From NCBI GenBank assembly GCA_916610825.1, contig OU744453.1, positions 18,316,241 through 18,380,240 on the forward strand: a DNA stretch of 64,000 nucleotides, given 5' to 3'. The translations under genes and the position numbers were made by a program. The notes below the pieces were generated by a model. That model was not told where the DNA came from. It made no database searches and saw only the letters and a list, made by a program, of their open reading frames with translations. This document shows, in pieces, positions 33,355 to 42,892 of the stretch; position 1 is the first letter of the stretch, and every line of letters begins with the position of its first letter. This DNA comes from Haliclystus octoradiatus. Lineage: Eukaryota > Cnidaria > Staurozoa > Stauromedusae > Haliclystidae.

Positions 33355-33540
33355 TTTCTCCCTTACTAAAATAATAACAATCTTCCACTGATTGTCTCAA
33401 AAAAAAATTAATGAATACTAACTTTAAATTTTTATTTCTTTTGTTTAACTATAAAGGAAATTAAAACTATTTAATGAATATATTGATAAATTAACTTGAA
33501 ATGTCCATTTGTCTTGTGTACCAATAAAGGTAACTTAAAA

Positions 33541-36500
33541 TTATTTATCTGAAGATCGTAAATTATAAGGATGACTTATTTGATCATCATTCCTAATATC
33601 AGGTTCAGGTTTATTATCTGTACTTAATTTTACTCGTCGGCGTCTACCAAAGTCTGTACGCCATTTGTCAGGAATCCTTTTATCGGCTTTACTGATGCGT
33701 TCAAAATTTACATGTATAATATCACATCTCTTTCCACGCTGAAAAATTGGGCGTACATTTGCGCCAGTGTCTGTTGTACTTTCCACACGATAGAGTCCAT
33801 CAAAAGGTGATACTAATTTACCTGCACGTTTTTGTAATAAATCAGGCCGAAAAATAAATACTCGATCACCTGGTCTTATAATACTTTCAGCTGCATCAAC
33901 ACGTTTGTCATAATGACGCTTATAAATATGTTTTTGACCTTCAATTCTTTCAAATACCTCTTTCCAAATTGTTCTTTGATTCTCAAACATAATTGAGGCA
34001 TAATCATCAGCATCAACTTGATATTGAGTACGTGGTTCTCTAAATGATGTTTCTGAGGGTAAGATTGGATCATATCCAAATAATACATAATATGGACTGT
34101 TGCCAGTTACAGTGTGTGGTGTAGCACGATCAGCCCATAAAACTTCAGGTAATGCTACTTCCCAGTCATACGGATTTTTCTGAACACAAATTCTTAATTG
34201 TTCTTTTAATTTACGATTCACCCTTTCTACTGGATTTGCTTGGGGATGGTAGCCACTAGTTTTAGCCCTGGCAATCTTTAATCGAGTACATACCTCATCT
34301 AATAGCTCGTTGCAGAATTCAGAACCACGGTCGCTTGTAATATTGCGTACCGAGAATCTACATATAATCTCACGATACAATGTTTCACAAATTGTTTCAG
34401 CTTTCTTATTAGGAAGAGGAAATACCTCTATCCATTTGGAAAATGTATCTAATACTACTAAAGCAATTTTGTTACCTCTTTCAGATATTTGTTTAAATTC
34501 TGTCAAATCGATTGATACTATGTCCCAAGGACAATTAGGTGTCTCCGTTATTTTCATTGGTGATCTACGACGTCTTGATGATCCTTTAGCGATAGCGCAA
34601 TCAAAACAGCCTTTTGACCAATCCCGAACACACTGTCGTAGTTTAGGCCACCAATAATATTGCCTTATTCTTTCTAACATACGTTTTTCAGCTGGATGAC
34701 CTCCGAATCCGCCATGATTTTCTTCTAATAATTTGTACCGTAAATGCTCAGGCACGACAATAGGTGCACGAGTAGAGTTAGAGGTCTCAAAACATAAAAT
34801 ACCATCTAGTAATACAAATCTATTATCATAGCATTTTAGTAATCTAGAATGATCCTCGTCAATAGGTTGTTCTCCATCATGTAAATACTTTTTAATACTT
34901 TTAATAAAAGGATCCTTCTCCTGTTCAATAATAATCTTTTGATGTGATTCATCACAAAATGGTAATTGTTGTACATTTTCTTCCATATCATCTATAGCTG
35001 CCACAGTACGCGATAAAACATCCGCCACAACATTAAGTATGCCAGGTTTATATTGTATATCTAGGTCATAGCCATTTAACTCACATACCCATCTGGTCCA
35101 AGTACCCTTTAATTCGATATGTTTTGCAATACTAGTAAGTGGCTTGTGATCAGTATAAACCAAGGTCTTATGACCTTCAATATAAGGACGGAACGTTTTA
35201 CACGCCCAGTATAAAGCTTTTACCTCTAATTCAGTAATACAATAATTTTCTTCACCGCTGGTAACAGTTCGAGCGGCATAAGCAATGGGGCGTTCCCGCC
35301 CATTACAATCTAGCTGTGACAAAACTGCTCCAAATCCAGACTTACAAGCGTCAGTATGTAATATAAAATCTCTGTCCATATCCGGATAGGCTAAAACATC
35401 AGTTGAACAAAGCTTAGTTTTTAATAATTCAAAAGCTTCAGATTGATTAATACTCCAAATAAATGGTCTATCCTTTTTTAATAATGCATACAATGGATGT
35501 GCTATTTTAGCATAATCTTTGATAAATCGACGGTAATATCCAACCATACCAAGAAATGACCTCAATTCTGTTACATTAGTAGGTGGTGCAATATTTTTAA
35601 CTTGCATAACTTTATCAGAATCTACTTTTACACCAGAACCAGTAATAACATGTCCTAAATAATGGACTTCATTTTGTAATAAATTGCATTTTGATGGCTT
35701 CAATCTCAATCCAGCATCATATAAACGTTGAAAAATCAAATTAAGATGACTTGTGTGTTCTTCAAGAGAACATGAATATACAATAATATCATCTAAATAG
35801 ACTGAACAGAAAATTCCAATATAATCGTGTAAGACGGAATTCATCAGGCGTTGAAACGTTGCCGGGGCATTACACAACCCAAATGGCAAACGCCGCCACG
35901 AAAATTGACCAAACGGTGTAACAAAAGCAGACTTTTCTTGTGCATCATTATCTAACTTAATCTGCCAATATCCAGAAAATAAATCCAAAGTACTAAAAAT
36001 CTTTTTAGATCCGATGGTATCAATAATATCGTCAATACGAGGTAATGGATATCTATCTTTCTTAGTAATGCTATTCAATGCACGATAATCTACACATAAG
36101 CGTAATGAACCATCCTTCTTTTTAACAATAACAATAGGACTTGCATAAGGACTACTAGATACATCAATAATACCTTGACCTAATAAATCATTTAATTGTT
36201 TCTTTAAAGAGTCACGATAAGATAAATTTAAACGTCGTACATGCTGTCGCACAGGAGCAGCATCAGGAGGGGTAATAATAGAATGTTCAACTAGAGAGAC
36301 TTCTCCCAGCTCTGAATCGTTTAAAGCAAATACTTTGTTCCATTTAGAAATTAAACTTGTTAATTGACTTTGTTCTTCGTCAGTATAATTTGACATAATT
36401 AATCTATCGCAAATAATACGTAATCGCTCGTCTACCATATTGTCATCAGTTATGCTACAAGTGCTTTCAATAAAATTATTATCATTGTCATCACATAATA

Positions 36501-37227
36501 GATTGATGTCATCCGTAGTAAATAAATGAGCTTTTTCGATAGTAGCTATTATTTCATTGTCCTCTAAAGTAACTGGACCGGATGTACAATTGATCGGAAT
36601 AGATTTAACAATAGATTGCATAACAAGTTCATCAATTAGCAAACCCTTATCTTTAGTATGTGGCGACGGTTGTAGAACAAAAACCTCATTATCTTTAAGT
36701 CGTATTGTATTATTATTGTCTATTCTAACTTTAATTTCAGAATGTCCTGGCCGATGCATAATATGTTGTTTTTCGACATAAACATTGCATACATCATTAC
36801 TCTTAATAATATCAGATGGTTTATCAAGAGGTTTTAAATAATTAATAATATTACCATCGTCTTTCATCCTTTCAAAATTAAACCCAGCATGGTATAAGAA
36901 TTCCCTGCCAAGTAAACATGAATTTTTAACGTTGCCCCCTTGAACTTTTACCCACATTTTTACCATCTTTCCCTTAGATAATTTCATATTTAATAATACT
37001 TCGGCCATAATAGCTAAAGAATTTCCACTGGCATCACATACACGACCAGACGTACAGGGGCGAGATGGAATTTCATCAGAATATTTTTGTAATAATGGGA
37101 TAATTATATCCTTTGACATTAAAGTAGGCCCACTACCGGTGTCTAATAGTCCTAATAGTGGGGCGCATAACACGTTTCCTTCATTGTCTAACACAGATAA
37201 TTCCTCTCTACAAGAGAACAATAATTG
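33541..37227 (-). CDS. Ty3-gypsy pol (protease, RT, RNase H, integrase)
   Basis: About 1228 residues counted from the codon after the gag stop; no ATG opens this frame near its start. Counting from 37221: aspartic protease DTGSG near 27, reverse transcriptase with FGLCNAPATFQ and YLDD near 475, RNase H beginning TDACKSGFG near 625, integrase zinc motif GHPAEKRMLERI with CFDC near 845-880, then the DDE core (SIDLTEF, DRGSEF, HPQANPVERVNR, about 893-1010), and a basic C-terminus. All domains are open. Pol is in the same frame as gag and follows its single UGA codon directly, so expression as a gag-pol fusion by readthrough is likely. Confidence 0.95.
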   Translation of the reverse strand, partial: QLLFSCREELSVLDNEGNVLCAPLLGLLDTGSGPTLMSKDIIIPLLQKYSDEIPSRPCTSGRVCDASGNSLAIMAEVLLNMKLSKGKMVKMWVKVQGGNVKNSCLLGREFLYHAGFNFERMKDDGNIINYLKPLDKPSDIIKSNDVCNVYVEKQHIMHRPGHSEIKVRIDNNNTIRLKDNEVFVLQPSPHTKDKGLLIDELVMQSIVKSIPINCTSGPVTLEDNEIIATIEKAHLFTTDDINLLCDDNDNNFIESTCSITDDNMVDERLRIICDRLIMSNYTDEEQSQLTSLISKWNKVFALNDSELGEVSLVEHSIITPPDAAPVRQHVRRLNLSYRDSLKKQLNDLLGQGIIDVSSSPYASPIVIVKKKDGSLRLCVDYRALNSITKKDRYPLPRIDDIIDTIGSKKIFSTLDLFSGYWQIKLDNDAQEKSAFVTPFGQFSWRRLPFGLCNAPATFQRLMNSVLHDYIGIFCSVYLDDIIVYSCSLEEHTSHLNLIFQRLYDAGLRLKPSKCNLLQNEVHYLGHVITGSGVKVDSDKVMQVKNIAPPTNVTELRSFLGMVGYYRRFIKDYAKIAHPLYALLKKDRPFIWSINQSEAFELLKTKLCSTDVLAYPDMDRDFILHTDACKSGFGAVLSQLDCNGRERPIAYAARTVTSGEENYCITELEVKALYWACKTFRPYIEGHKTLVYTDHKPLTSIAKHIELKGTWTRWVCELNGYDLDIQYKPGILNVVADVLSRTVAAIDDMEENVQQLPFCDESHQKIIIEQEKDPFIKSIKKYLHDGEQPIDEDHSRLLKCYDNRFVLLDGILCFETSNSTRAPIVVPEHLRYKLLEENHGGFGGHPAEKRMLERIRQYYWWPKLRQCVRDWSKGCFDCAIAKGSSRRRRSPMKITETPNCPWDIVSIDLTEFKQISERGNKIALVVLDTFSKWIEVFPLPNKKAETICETLYREIICRFSVRNITSDRGSEFCNELLDEVCTRLKIARAKTSGYHPQANPVERVNRKLKEQLRICVQKNPYDWEVALPEVLWADRATPHTVTGNSPYYVLFGYDPILPSETSFREPRTQYQVDADDYASIMFENQRTIWKEVFERIEGQKHIYKRHYDKRVDAAESIIRPGDRVFIFRPDLLQKRAGKLVSPFDGLYRVESTTDTGANVRPIFQRGKRCDIIHVNFERISKADKRIPDKWRTDFGRRRRVKLSTDNKPEPDIRNDDQISHPYNLRSSDK

Positions 37228-37233
37228 TCATTG
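37222..37233 (-). promoter_or_regulatory. gag-pol stop-codon readthrough signal CAA-UGA-CAA-UUA
   Basis: On the minus strand gag ends GAT AAT CAA TGA and the same frame continues CAA TTA TTG TTC into pol. The six bases after the stop fit CAR-YYA, the tobamovirus-type readthrough context, with UGA in place of UAG and the same preceding CAA. No ATG and no other stop separates the two genes. Confidence 0.75.
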
Positions 37234-39418
37234 ATTATCTTTATCTTTAACGTCTGTAACCATTTTTGTACTTAAATCGGTAGCACATTCTTTTAGGAGT
37301 TGTTTATATTTTAATTCAGCAACCTGTTGTTCCAGTTCCTCGACAGTTAAAACTTTTGTGGCATAATTACCAGATTTCATTGGCACCTTTATTTTACATT
37401 TAGATTTAGAATGCGGCTTTTCTGCCTTGTCACAGCTAACGTGACAATCTTTAATAAAATGCCCCTGTTTCCCACAATGAAAACAGGATTTAGTTTCATT
37501 CGTTTTAGCTTTATTACTGTCAGATTTTACTGCCTTAATATCAGAAGACGACTGTGGTTTGTTCGAAATGTAAACACTTTCTTCAGTTGAAAGATACATT
37601 AAAAATTGTTCTAAATTATTATGTTTAAGAGAATGCTTAGATTCCATTAAAACTTTCAAATCTGGGAGTATCCCTTCCATCATTTGATGATAGATAATGG
37701 AGTCCTTTGATTCGCGAGAATCGTGAATTAGCATCTCCTCTACTATTTGTGTTACATCCATTCTAAATTGTGCTACAGTCTGATTTGATTTTTGTTTTAG
37801 GTTTAACAATTCCTTGTATAAGGCGCCATGAGATTTCTGAGGAAACACCGCTCTTTTCAACTCAGGAAATATTATTTTAAATAAGTCTCCTTCGGGAACA
37901 GTAGCGGTGCCGTCTCTATTGTCTATCATTCCGTCCCATACCCGGCGGAATTGTCTGCCAAGTAAGGCAGTCTTCAAACGTCGCGCTTTACATGCGCCGT
38001 GCTTTGCTTTGTCTGGCACGGCAGAATTGGAATTCTGGTTTCAATTCATTTCAGACGGCGTGAAATTGCCGTGCTTTGGCCATTGACGTCATCAAAATTG
38101 AAAGGCGTATTGCGCAATTATTGAAAGTAAAACTATCTTTAGCTAAATTTAGCAGTACCTGAAAATGATGTCACACTGTCTGAGATATAAGATTTCGGTT
38201 TAAGAGATCTAATATTTATTAGTTAAATTTCCTTCGAATATAAATGTTTTAATTTAAAAAAACAATTAAATCTCATAAAGAAATATTTGTTCTATCAAGC
38301 TATGTTACCAGTTAACATGCAACTGAAATGAAGGGCATCCTGAAATGTTTTCAACCTACATAGTAATAACATAGTAATAAAATTCACTATTTTAATAGAC
38401 AGCAGAATACCAAACAGTTGAGCATAATGAAGTAGTTTATAATTGGACTTTATGTTCACCAATATCATCGAGAAGTGAATGAAATGATAAGAAAACATCA
38501 TAAAAACTACTATTTTATCCCCAATTCGCATGAATTTGACCGAACATTCGTCTGAAAACAGACGAATAAAAGCTCGGCATCCAAAAAAGCACGCCTTATA
38601 AAACAACTGTCGTGCTGACGCCGCTCCGAGCGGCAACCATCGTCGTGCTTCGAGCTTTTGCCGAGCTAGACAAATTGCGTCGTGCTTTACTGATTTATAC
38701 GTCGCGCTTTTGCCAGGTCTCGCCAGAAGATTAGCACGGCGCATGAAAAGCACGACGTTTGTAGACTGCCTAACATAGACACTTGACCTTTAACGTTTTC
38801 TGCGGATTCATTCATATCAGTTAAAACAACATTTAAATCTTTTACCCATCTGTCAAATGATATAGAATCAGATGAATCGTTTAAAGTATTCATAAATTTT
38901 TTAAGCCTGAAAGCTTTTGTGGCTGATTTAATAGACGTAGTTGCACTGACTGTACTGACGGCAGTTACTGTGGAATTGTTTTCACTCTCTGCTACGTCAG
39001 CAGACTCATTATCATTAGTTTTTTCAATATTACTATCCAAATTCTTACTTACAATCACAGCTTTCAGGTTCTCTAACCTTGATAGTCTTTCTTCTAATTC
39101 GATGATAATATCACTAGCGTCGAGGGTCAGGCCCATTAATGATCTCTGCCCATTCATCCATTCGTCTAAGGTTGTATTCTCCTGTTCCTTATCTTCGTTG
39201 TCTTCGATATTATCAATCAAATCTTCCCATTTCTCCAATAAATTCTTCAGAGTACCATAATTATTTTCTAGCTTTCTCTTCAACTGTTTAATCAATTCAA
39301 TGTGGTCATCTTGAGTTTCTGCCACAACGATATTATCCAAAATACCGCGGCCACGTTGTACTTGCGTTCTCAATCGATCACCGACTGGTCCAATAGAACG
39401 ACGAAATCTTGAAGACAT
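37228..39418 (-). pseudogene. Ty3-gypsy gag, split by an 805-bp MITE
   Basis: N-terminal part 39418-38771 (starts MSSRFRRSIGP, coiled-coil) and C-terminal part 37962-37228, which contains the nucleocapsid zinc knuckle CFHCGKQGHFIKDC. The MITE lies between with a duplicated TAA. The two parts are in the same frame and, apart from the insertion, no other lesion is visible; together they span about 460 codons, normal for gypsy gag. As it stands the copy cannot make full-length gag. Confidence 0.88.
37966..38770. mobile_element. Harbinger-like MITE, TIR GGCAGTCT, TAA duplication
   Basis: 805 bp with ends GGCAGTCTTCAAACGTCG and, inverted, GGCAGTCTACAAACGTCG; the inverted similarity extends about 40 bp. 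TAA flanks it at 37963-37965 and 38771-38773. The interior repeats CGTCGTGCTT/AAGCACGACG words. Non-coding. A 3-bp TAA target fits Harbinger mobilisation, but its TIR differs from the 26156 element. Confidence 0.9.
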
Positions 39419-39505
39419 ATTTACTATTTTATTTTACCAAAAATAAACTTTTAAAACTTTACAAATAAAATCGATCATAAAAAAAACTCACTCTCTGCTA
39501 CCATT

Positions 39506-39697
39506 TGTAATACTAGCTGATTACATGTAAACACAAGCGACCACACCTGAGGAAAGTTACTGCTAAAACTCTATATCATTAAACAAATCATTCGTATTTA
39601 ATATCTAAATCACGTGACTTGTCACGTGATTGGCTTTACAGCGGAAACTCTATGGTTATGACATAATTATGAATATAGTTATATTCTGATTATTACA
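39506..39697 (-). repeat. Gypsy 5' LTR (promoter copy)
   Basis: 192 bp, identical to the 3' LTR. Contains the E-box palindrome at 39608-39631. Confidence 0.95.
39608..39639 (-). promoter_or_regulatory. LTR promoter module: GCCAAT plus paired CACGTG E-boxes
   Basis: 39608-39631 is a perfect 24-bp palindrome, AATCACGTGAC-AA-GTCACGTGATT on the minus strand, holding two CACGTG E-boxes. GCCAAT, a CCAAT box on the element's coding strand, overlaps its upstream end. The same module is at 33265-33288. GTCACGTGAC matches the CLEAR/M-box type bound by bHLH-zip factors such as MITF/TFE or USF. Confidence 0.6.
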
Positions 39698-40470
39698 ACA
39701 ATATTTATTGATATTATATTTACAGTTGAGATTTTCAATCCACAAATCGACAAGATTATGAGTTATCTTGTACATGCACCATGCACACATCAAAAAAATA
39801 CTCGTCTGCATTCTAGAGATTCTAATCCTACCGTGATAAGGCAGTTCATACTCTGCTTTTGGATGATTTGTTATTTTAAATAGTTTTCTAGTGAAAAATC
39901 TCTGTATGGATTCCACTTTGTTGATGTCCTTCACTGGGCAGGGGCTCCATACTGCTGACGAGGATTCGAATAGCGGACGTATATATACTTTATATGCTCT
40001 GACTAGCAGATCAATGTTTGAAGATAAAAAGCATTTAAATATAAGAATTGTCCGTCCATGAGCTTTTGCTGCTAACATGGAACAGTGACTTGATGGTTTC
40101 ACGTCAATCACAGGTTAATATTATGCCAAGATCTCGAATTTTTGTTACAGTCTCACAGTCTCAAGGGTGTGGCCATTTAACGAATAATCAACTGCAGCAA
40201 CGCTTATTTTTGCAGGTGATTATGTCATAAATGTATAAAATGAACAATAGTGGTCCAAGGACCGAGCCATGTGGAACACCACTAATCACTGGTTCAGAAA
40301 GTGAGAAATTAATACCAATAGATACGATTTGTGATCGGCCATGTAAGAATGACGTTATCCAATTGAGAAGTTCATGACTACACCATAAGATTTTAACTTT
40401 ATGAAGAGAATAATATGGCAAACAGAGTCAAAGGCTTTGCTAAAATCTACAAAGAAACTGTCAATTATCA
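39698..40470 (-). pseudogene. CR1/jockey-type LINE reverse transcriptase remnant
   Basis: Minus-strand fragments in several frames: [12 protein letters not shown] near 40450, [14 protein letters not shown] near 40270, and YIRPLFESSSAVWSP near 39960, all matching the LINE ORF at 47435-48526. Multiple frameshifts and stops. The gypsy element interrupts it, and its far C-terminal end lies at 33083-33162. Confidence 0.85.
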
Positions 40471-41182
40471 TTGATATGATTACAGTTATGATAATCTTCA
40501 GGAAGTAAGCTTTATTTTCTTCCAAAAATTTCCCTCCCATCTCCCTGGAGGGCAGAGCGTTGATCTTCATCTTCGTCCCCTGTGGACCAAGCTACCGATC
40601 GCATTCTGGAAAAAAAAAGATGGCCACACCCTTTTTCGTTGGGCAGAAAGCTTTGCACCACCTAACCCAATTTTGGAAGTTAATTACAGCCTTGCGATGC
40701 AGCGCACACATAGTAGTTGTTAAGGCTCTTTCCTTGAAATCTTCTGAGTGATATTTTATTAAATTTAAAGTTTCACCATAGTCACATGTCATCAGAAGCT
40801 GCAGTAGAGTCAGGAGACAATAGAGACAATAGGCTGATCTAGACCATGGATCTGACCTCTAGACTAGAGCGTCATAAGCCGTTGCTGCGATATGGATCGC
40901 GTGACAGCGCTTGATCAACAGTCAGTCTAGTCAGTCAACAGTCTCCCTTCATTTGCCTGTCAAATAATAAATTGAAGAATGGTGTATCCAACGGTGTATT
41001 GTATCACTTCATTAAATTTTACTTGAGTAACGAGTCACAACGGAGCCGACGGAAATCCAACTTGAATTTGAGCACTATACAAACTATCATTTGAGTCATA
41101 CCTGAAATCAGCTTCAAGAACTTTCGGAAACTAACGGAGATAGTGTATTTGTATATATTCGGTTTGCGAATCAATACAAAAG
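40471..41182. other. Unassigned intergenic sequence
   Basis: No recognisable gene. A minus-strand ORF (40792-40592) lacks family features. A TATATA motif lies near 41151, about 30 bp before the ORF at 41183. Confidence 0.5.
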
Positions 41183-41533
41183 ATGGAGCAGGCATACTAC
41201 CGTTTCGATTACAATATCTACGTGGTAGAGTGTTCGGGCAATAAATCAACTTATACGTTCACAAGCTATAATCATTATTCTGCCGATGGACGATATATTC
41301 TACATGCTTGTTTGAAGGGTGTACCTGACCGACTTTGTTTGCTACGTTTTATTGATGGGGTGCGATTTTCGTGGCCTCAAAAGATTGCTGACTGGATGAG
41401 TAACATTTACGCCTTGGAAGTGGCACCGTGTGGTCAATTTCTCCCGCAACCAATTATGTCTATCAGTGTAGATGGTATTCGTAGTATTACCATTCAATCA
41501 ACACGATCAATGCGTAATTTACAAAATGGCTAA
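41183..41533 (+). CDS. Hypothetical 116-residue protein
   Basis: Single-exon ORF from an ATG in good context (AAAAGATGG) to TAA. It begins MEQAYYRFDYNIYVV and ends MRNLQNG. No signal peptide, membrane segment or known motif. The composition is ordinary for a folded protein (aromatic-rich, mixed charge), unlike most chance ORFs nearby, and a TATATA lies about 30 bp upstream. It could be a small host gene, a first exon read through, or a transposon ORF. I do not recognise it. Confidence 0.35.
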   Translation: MEQAYYRFDYNIYVVECSGNKSTYTFTSYNHYSADGRYILHACLKGVPDRLCLLRFIDGVRFSWPQKIADWMSNIYALEVAPCGQFLPQPIMSISVDGIRSITIQSTRSMRNLQNG

Positions 41534-42888
41534 TGAACAGCGGAATCAAAGATTGTGAAAAATTACAAAACAATATATTTCAACAAACAGAAGAATTTAG
41601 CAAACACGCAGGCTAGTTTGATTGCCGTGTCATCTATTGATGTTATGTCTAGAAGACTCTAGATAAATGACTAAAAACCAGACTTACATTGTCGCCTAGA
41701 CACTATATATACGTACCATGTGTATGAGTACTGTGTACGTTATTGTTGTTGGACCTGACTCATGATTTACGTAGAGAAAAAAATTAAATATGTATGTATT
41801 ATTATATGTTGTTTTGATATTATATAAAGTGTTGATATTTGGTATGATATTTGATGTCGTGTATGTTATGGCGTGACGTATTTGTCTGGGTATGCGGAAT
41901 ATGATAGGGTAGCATAAAATGACGAACGTTGAATTTTGGCGGAAATATGACGCCATAGCTTTATCCTTTGCGGTTATTATAATAAGGTTGTCCATAGATT
42001 ATAGAATACAGGGATTGGCAACTCTATTGTTCTCGGCCGCGCGGTCAGATTATGTCGAATTTGGCGCGAAACGGAGTCACGTGATCTTGAGCCGACACAA
42101 GATTACAACGATACGGTCAAAACCTTATAATCTTCGTAACTTGCATACTATAATATCCTACGTTGCTCAATATTTTTTTGAAGTTTTATGTTTTGACAAT
42201 GTTAAATAGAGCTTATTTCAAATGTCCATGACAGTTTAGTTACGGTTAAACAAAATAGCGAGTAGATATGGCCAATTTAATTCACCATGTTTTGCGGTAT
42301 ATTACAGCAAAATATTGCTTTGATCACTTTTGCAATTTGCAAATTAATGTTTGTAACTTTGAAAAAGAAAATGTATGTGATTGTCGTGATTGAATTAATC
42401 TACAAATACACTTATAACTAACAAATCAAAATCAAGCTTAAATTTTCACTAAAAAATAATTGCGCTTCTTCTAAATTCCTATACAGCCTGGCGGCCTATA
42501 TAGGTCTACGACATACAAGTAGCACAAAATACACTCAACAATTTTCATCACATAACAAATAATCTGTAATATAGTGTATGTATCACAGCAGAGGGAATGA
42601 ATACACTACAAAAATTTAGCAAGCAATACACAGAATAATGAACAAGATATGGTACAAATACCGATAACTGGTTTGGTAAATTAAAACACTTATAAAAACA
42701 TTCAGTGTCGATGAATTACATTTATATTACGTTATGTTACACTCACATTTACAATGAATTTTATACAATATCAAATTATGGATGTTCACCTTATTATTCA
42801 AATTAATGTTGACTTGCTGTTACTGTAAAGTTTGAATTTTCTTTTAATTTGTTCCTTAGCGATTTCTTTTTCAATTCCAGTTTTTCTT
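41534..42888. other. Intergenic sequence with a GC-richer block
   Basis: Mostly AT-rich. 41870-42110 is CpG-richer and contains TTTGGCGCGAAA (E2F-like) and GTCACGTGAT (E-box), which could be a promoter, but no supported gene follows. Confidence 0.4.
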
Positions 42889-42892
42889 TTAA

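Larger units (their letters stand above)
33163..39697 (-). mobile_element. Ty3-gypsy LTR retrotransposon
   Basis: Identical 192-bp LTRs at 33163-33354 and 39506-39697, TG...CA ends, flanked by ACAA (33159-33162 and 39698-39701). On the minus strand the order is LTR, a TGGTAGCAGAG primer-binding-like site, gag, pol, the purine tract AAGGGAGAAA, LTR. Pol order is protease, RT, RNase H, integrase. gag is interrupted by an 805-bp MITE. There is no envelope-like gene. Identical LTRs mean a very recent insertion; its target was an old LINE. Confidence 0.96.

Noticed and set aside
33876-36781. ORFs of 70-115 codons overlapping gypsy pol
   Set aside because: Alternate-frame readings of an intact pol.
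40592-40792. 66-codon minus ORF as a gene or exon
   Set aside because: Ends at a pyrimidine run and shows no homology or conserved splice phase.
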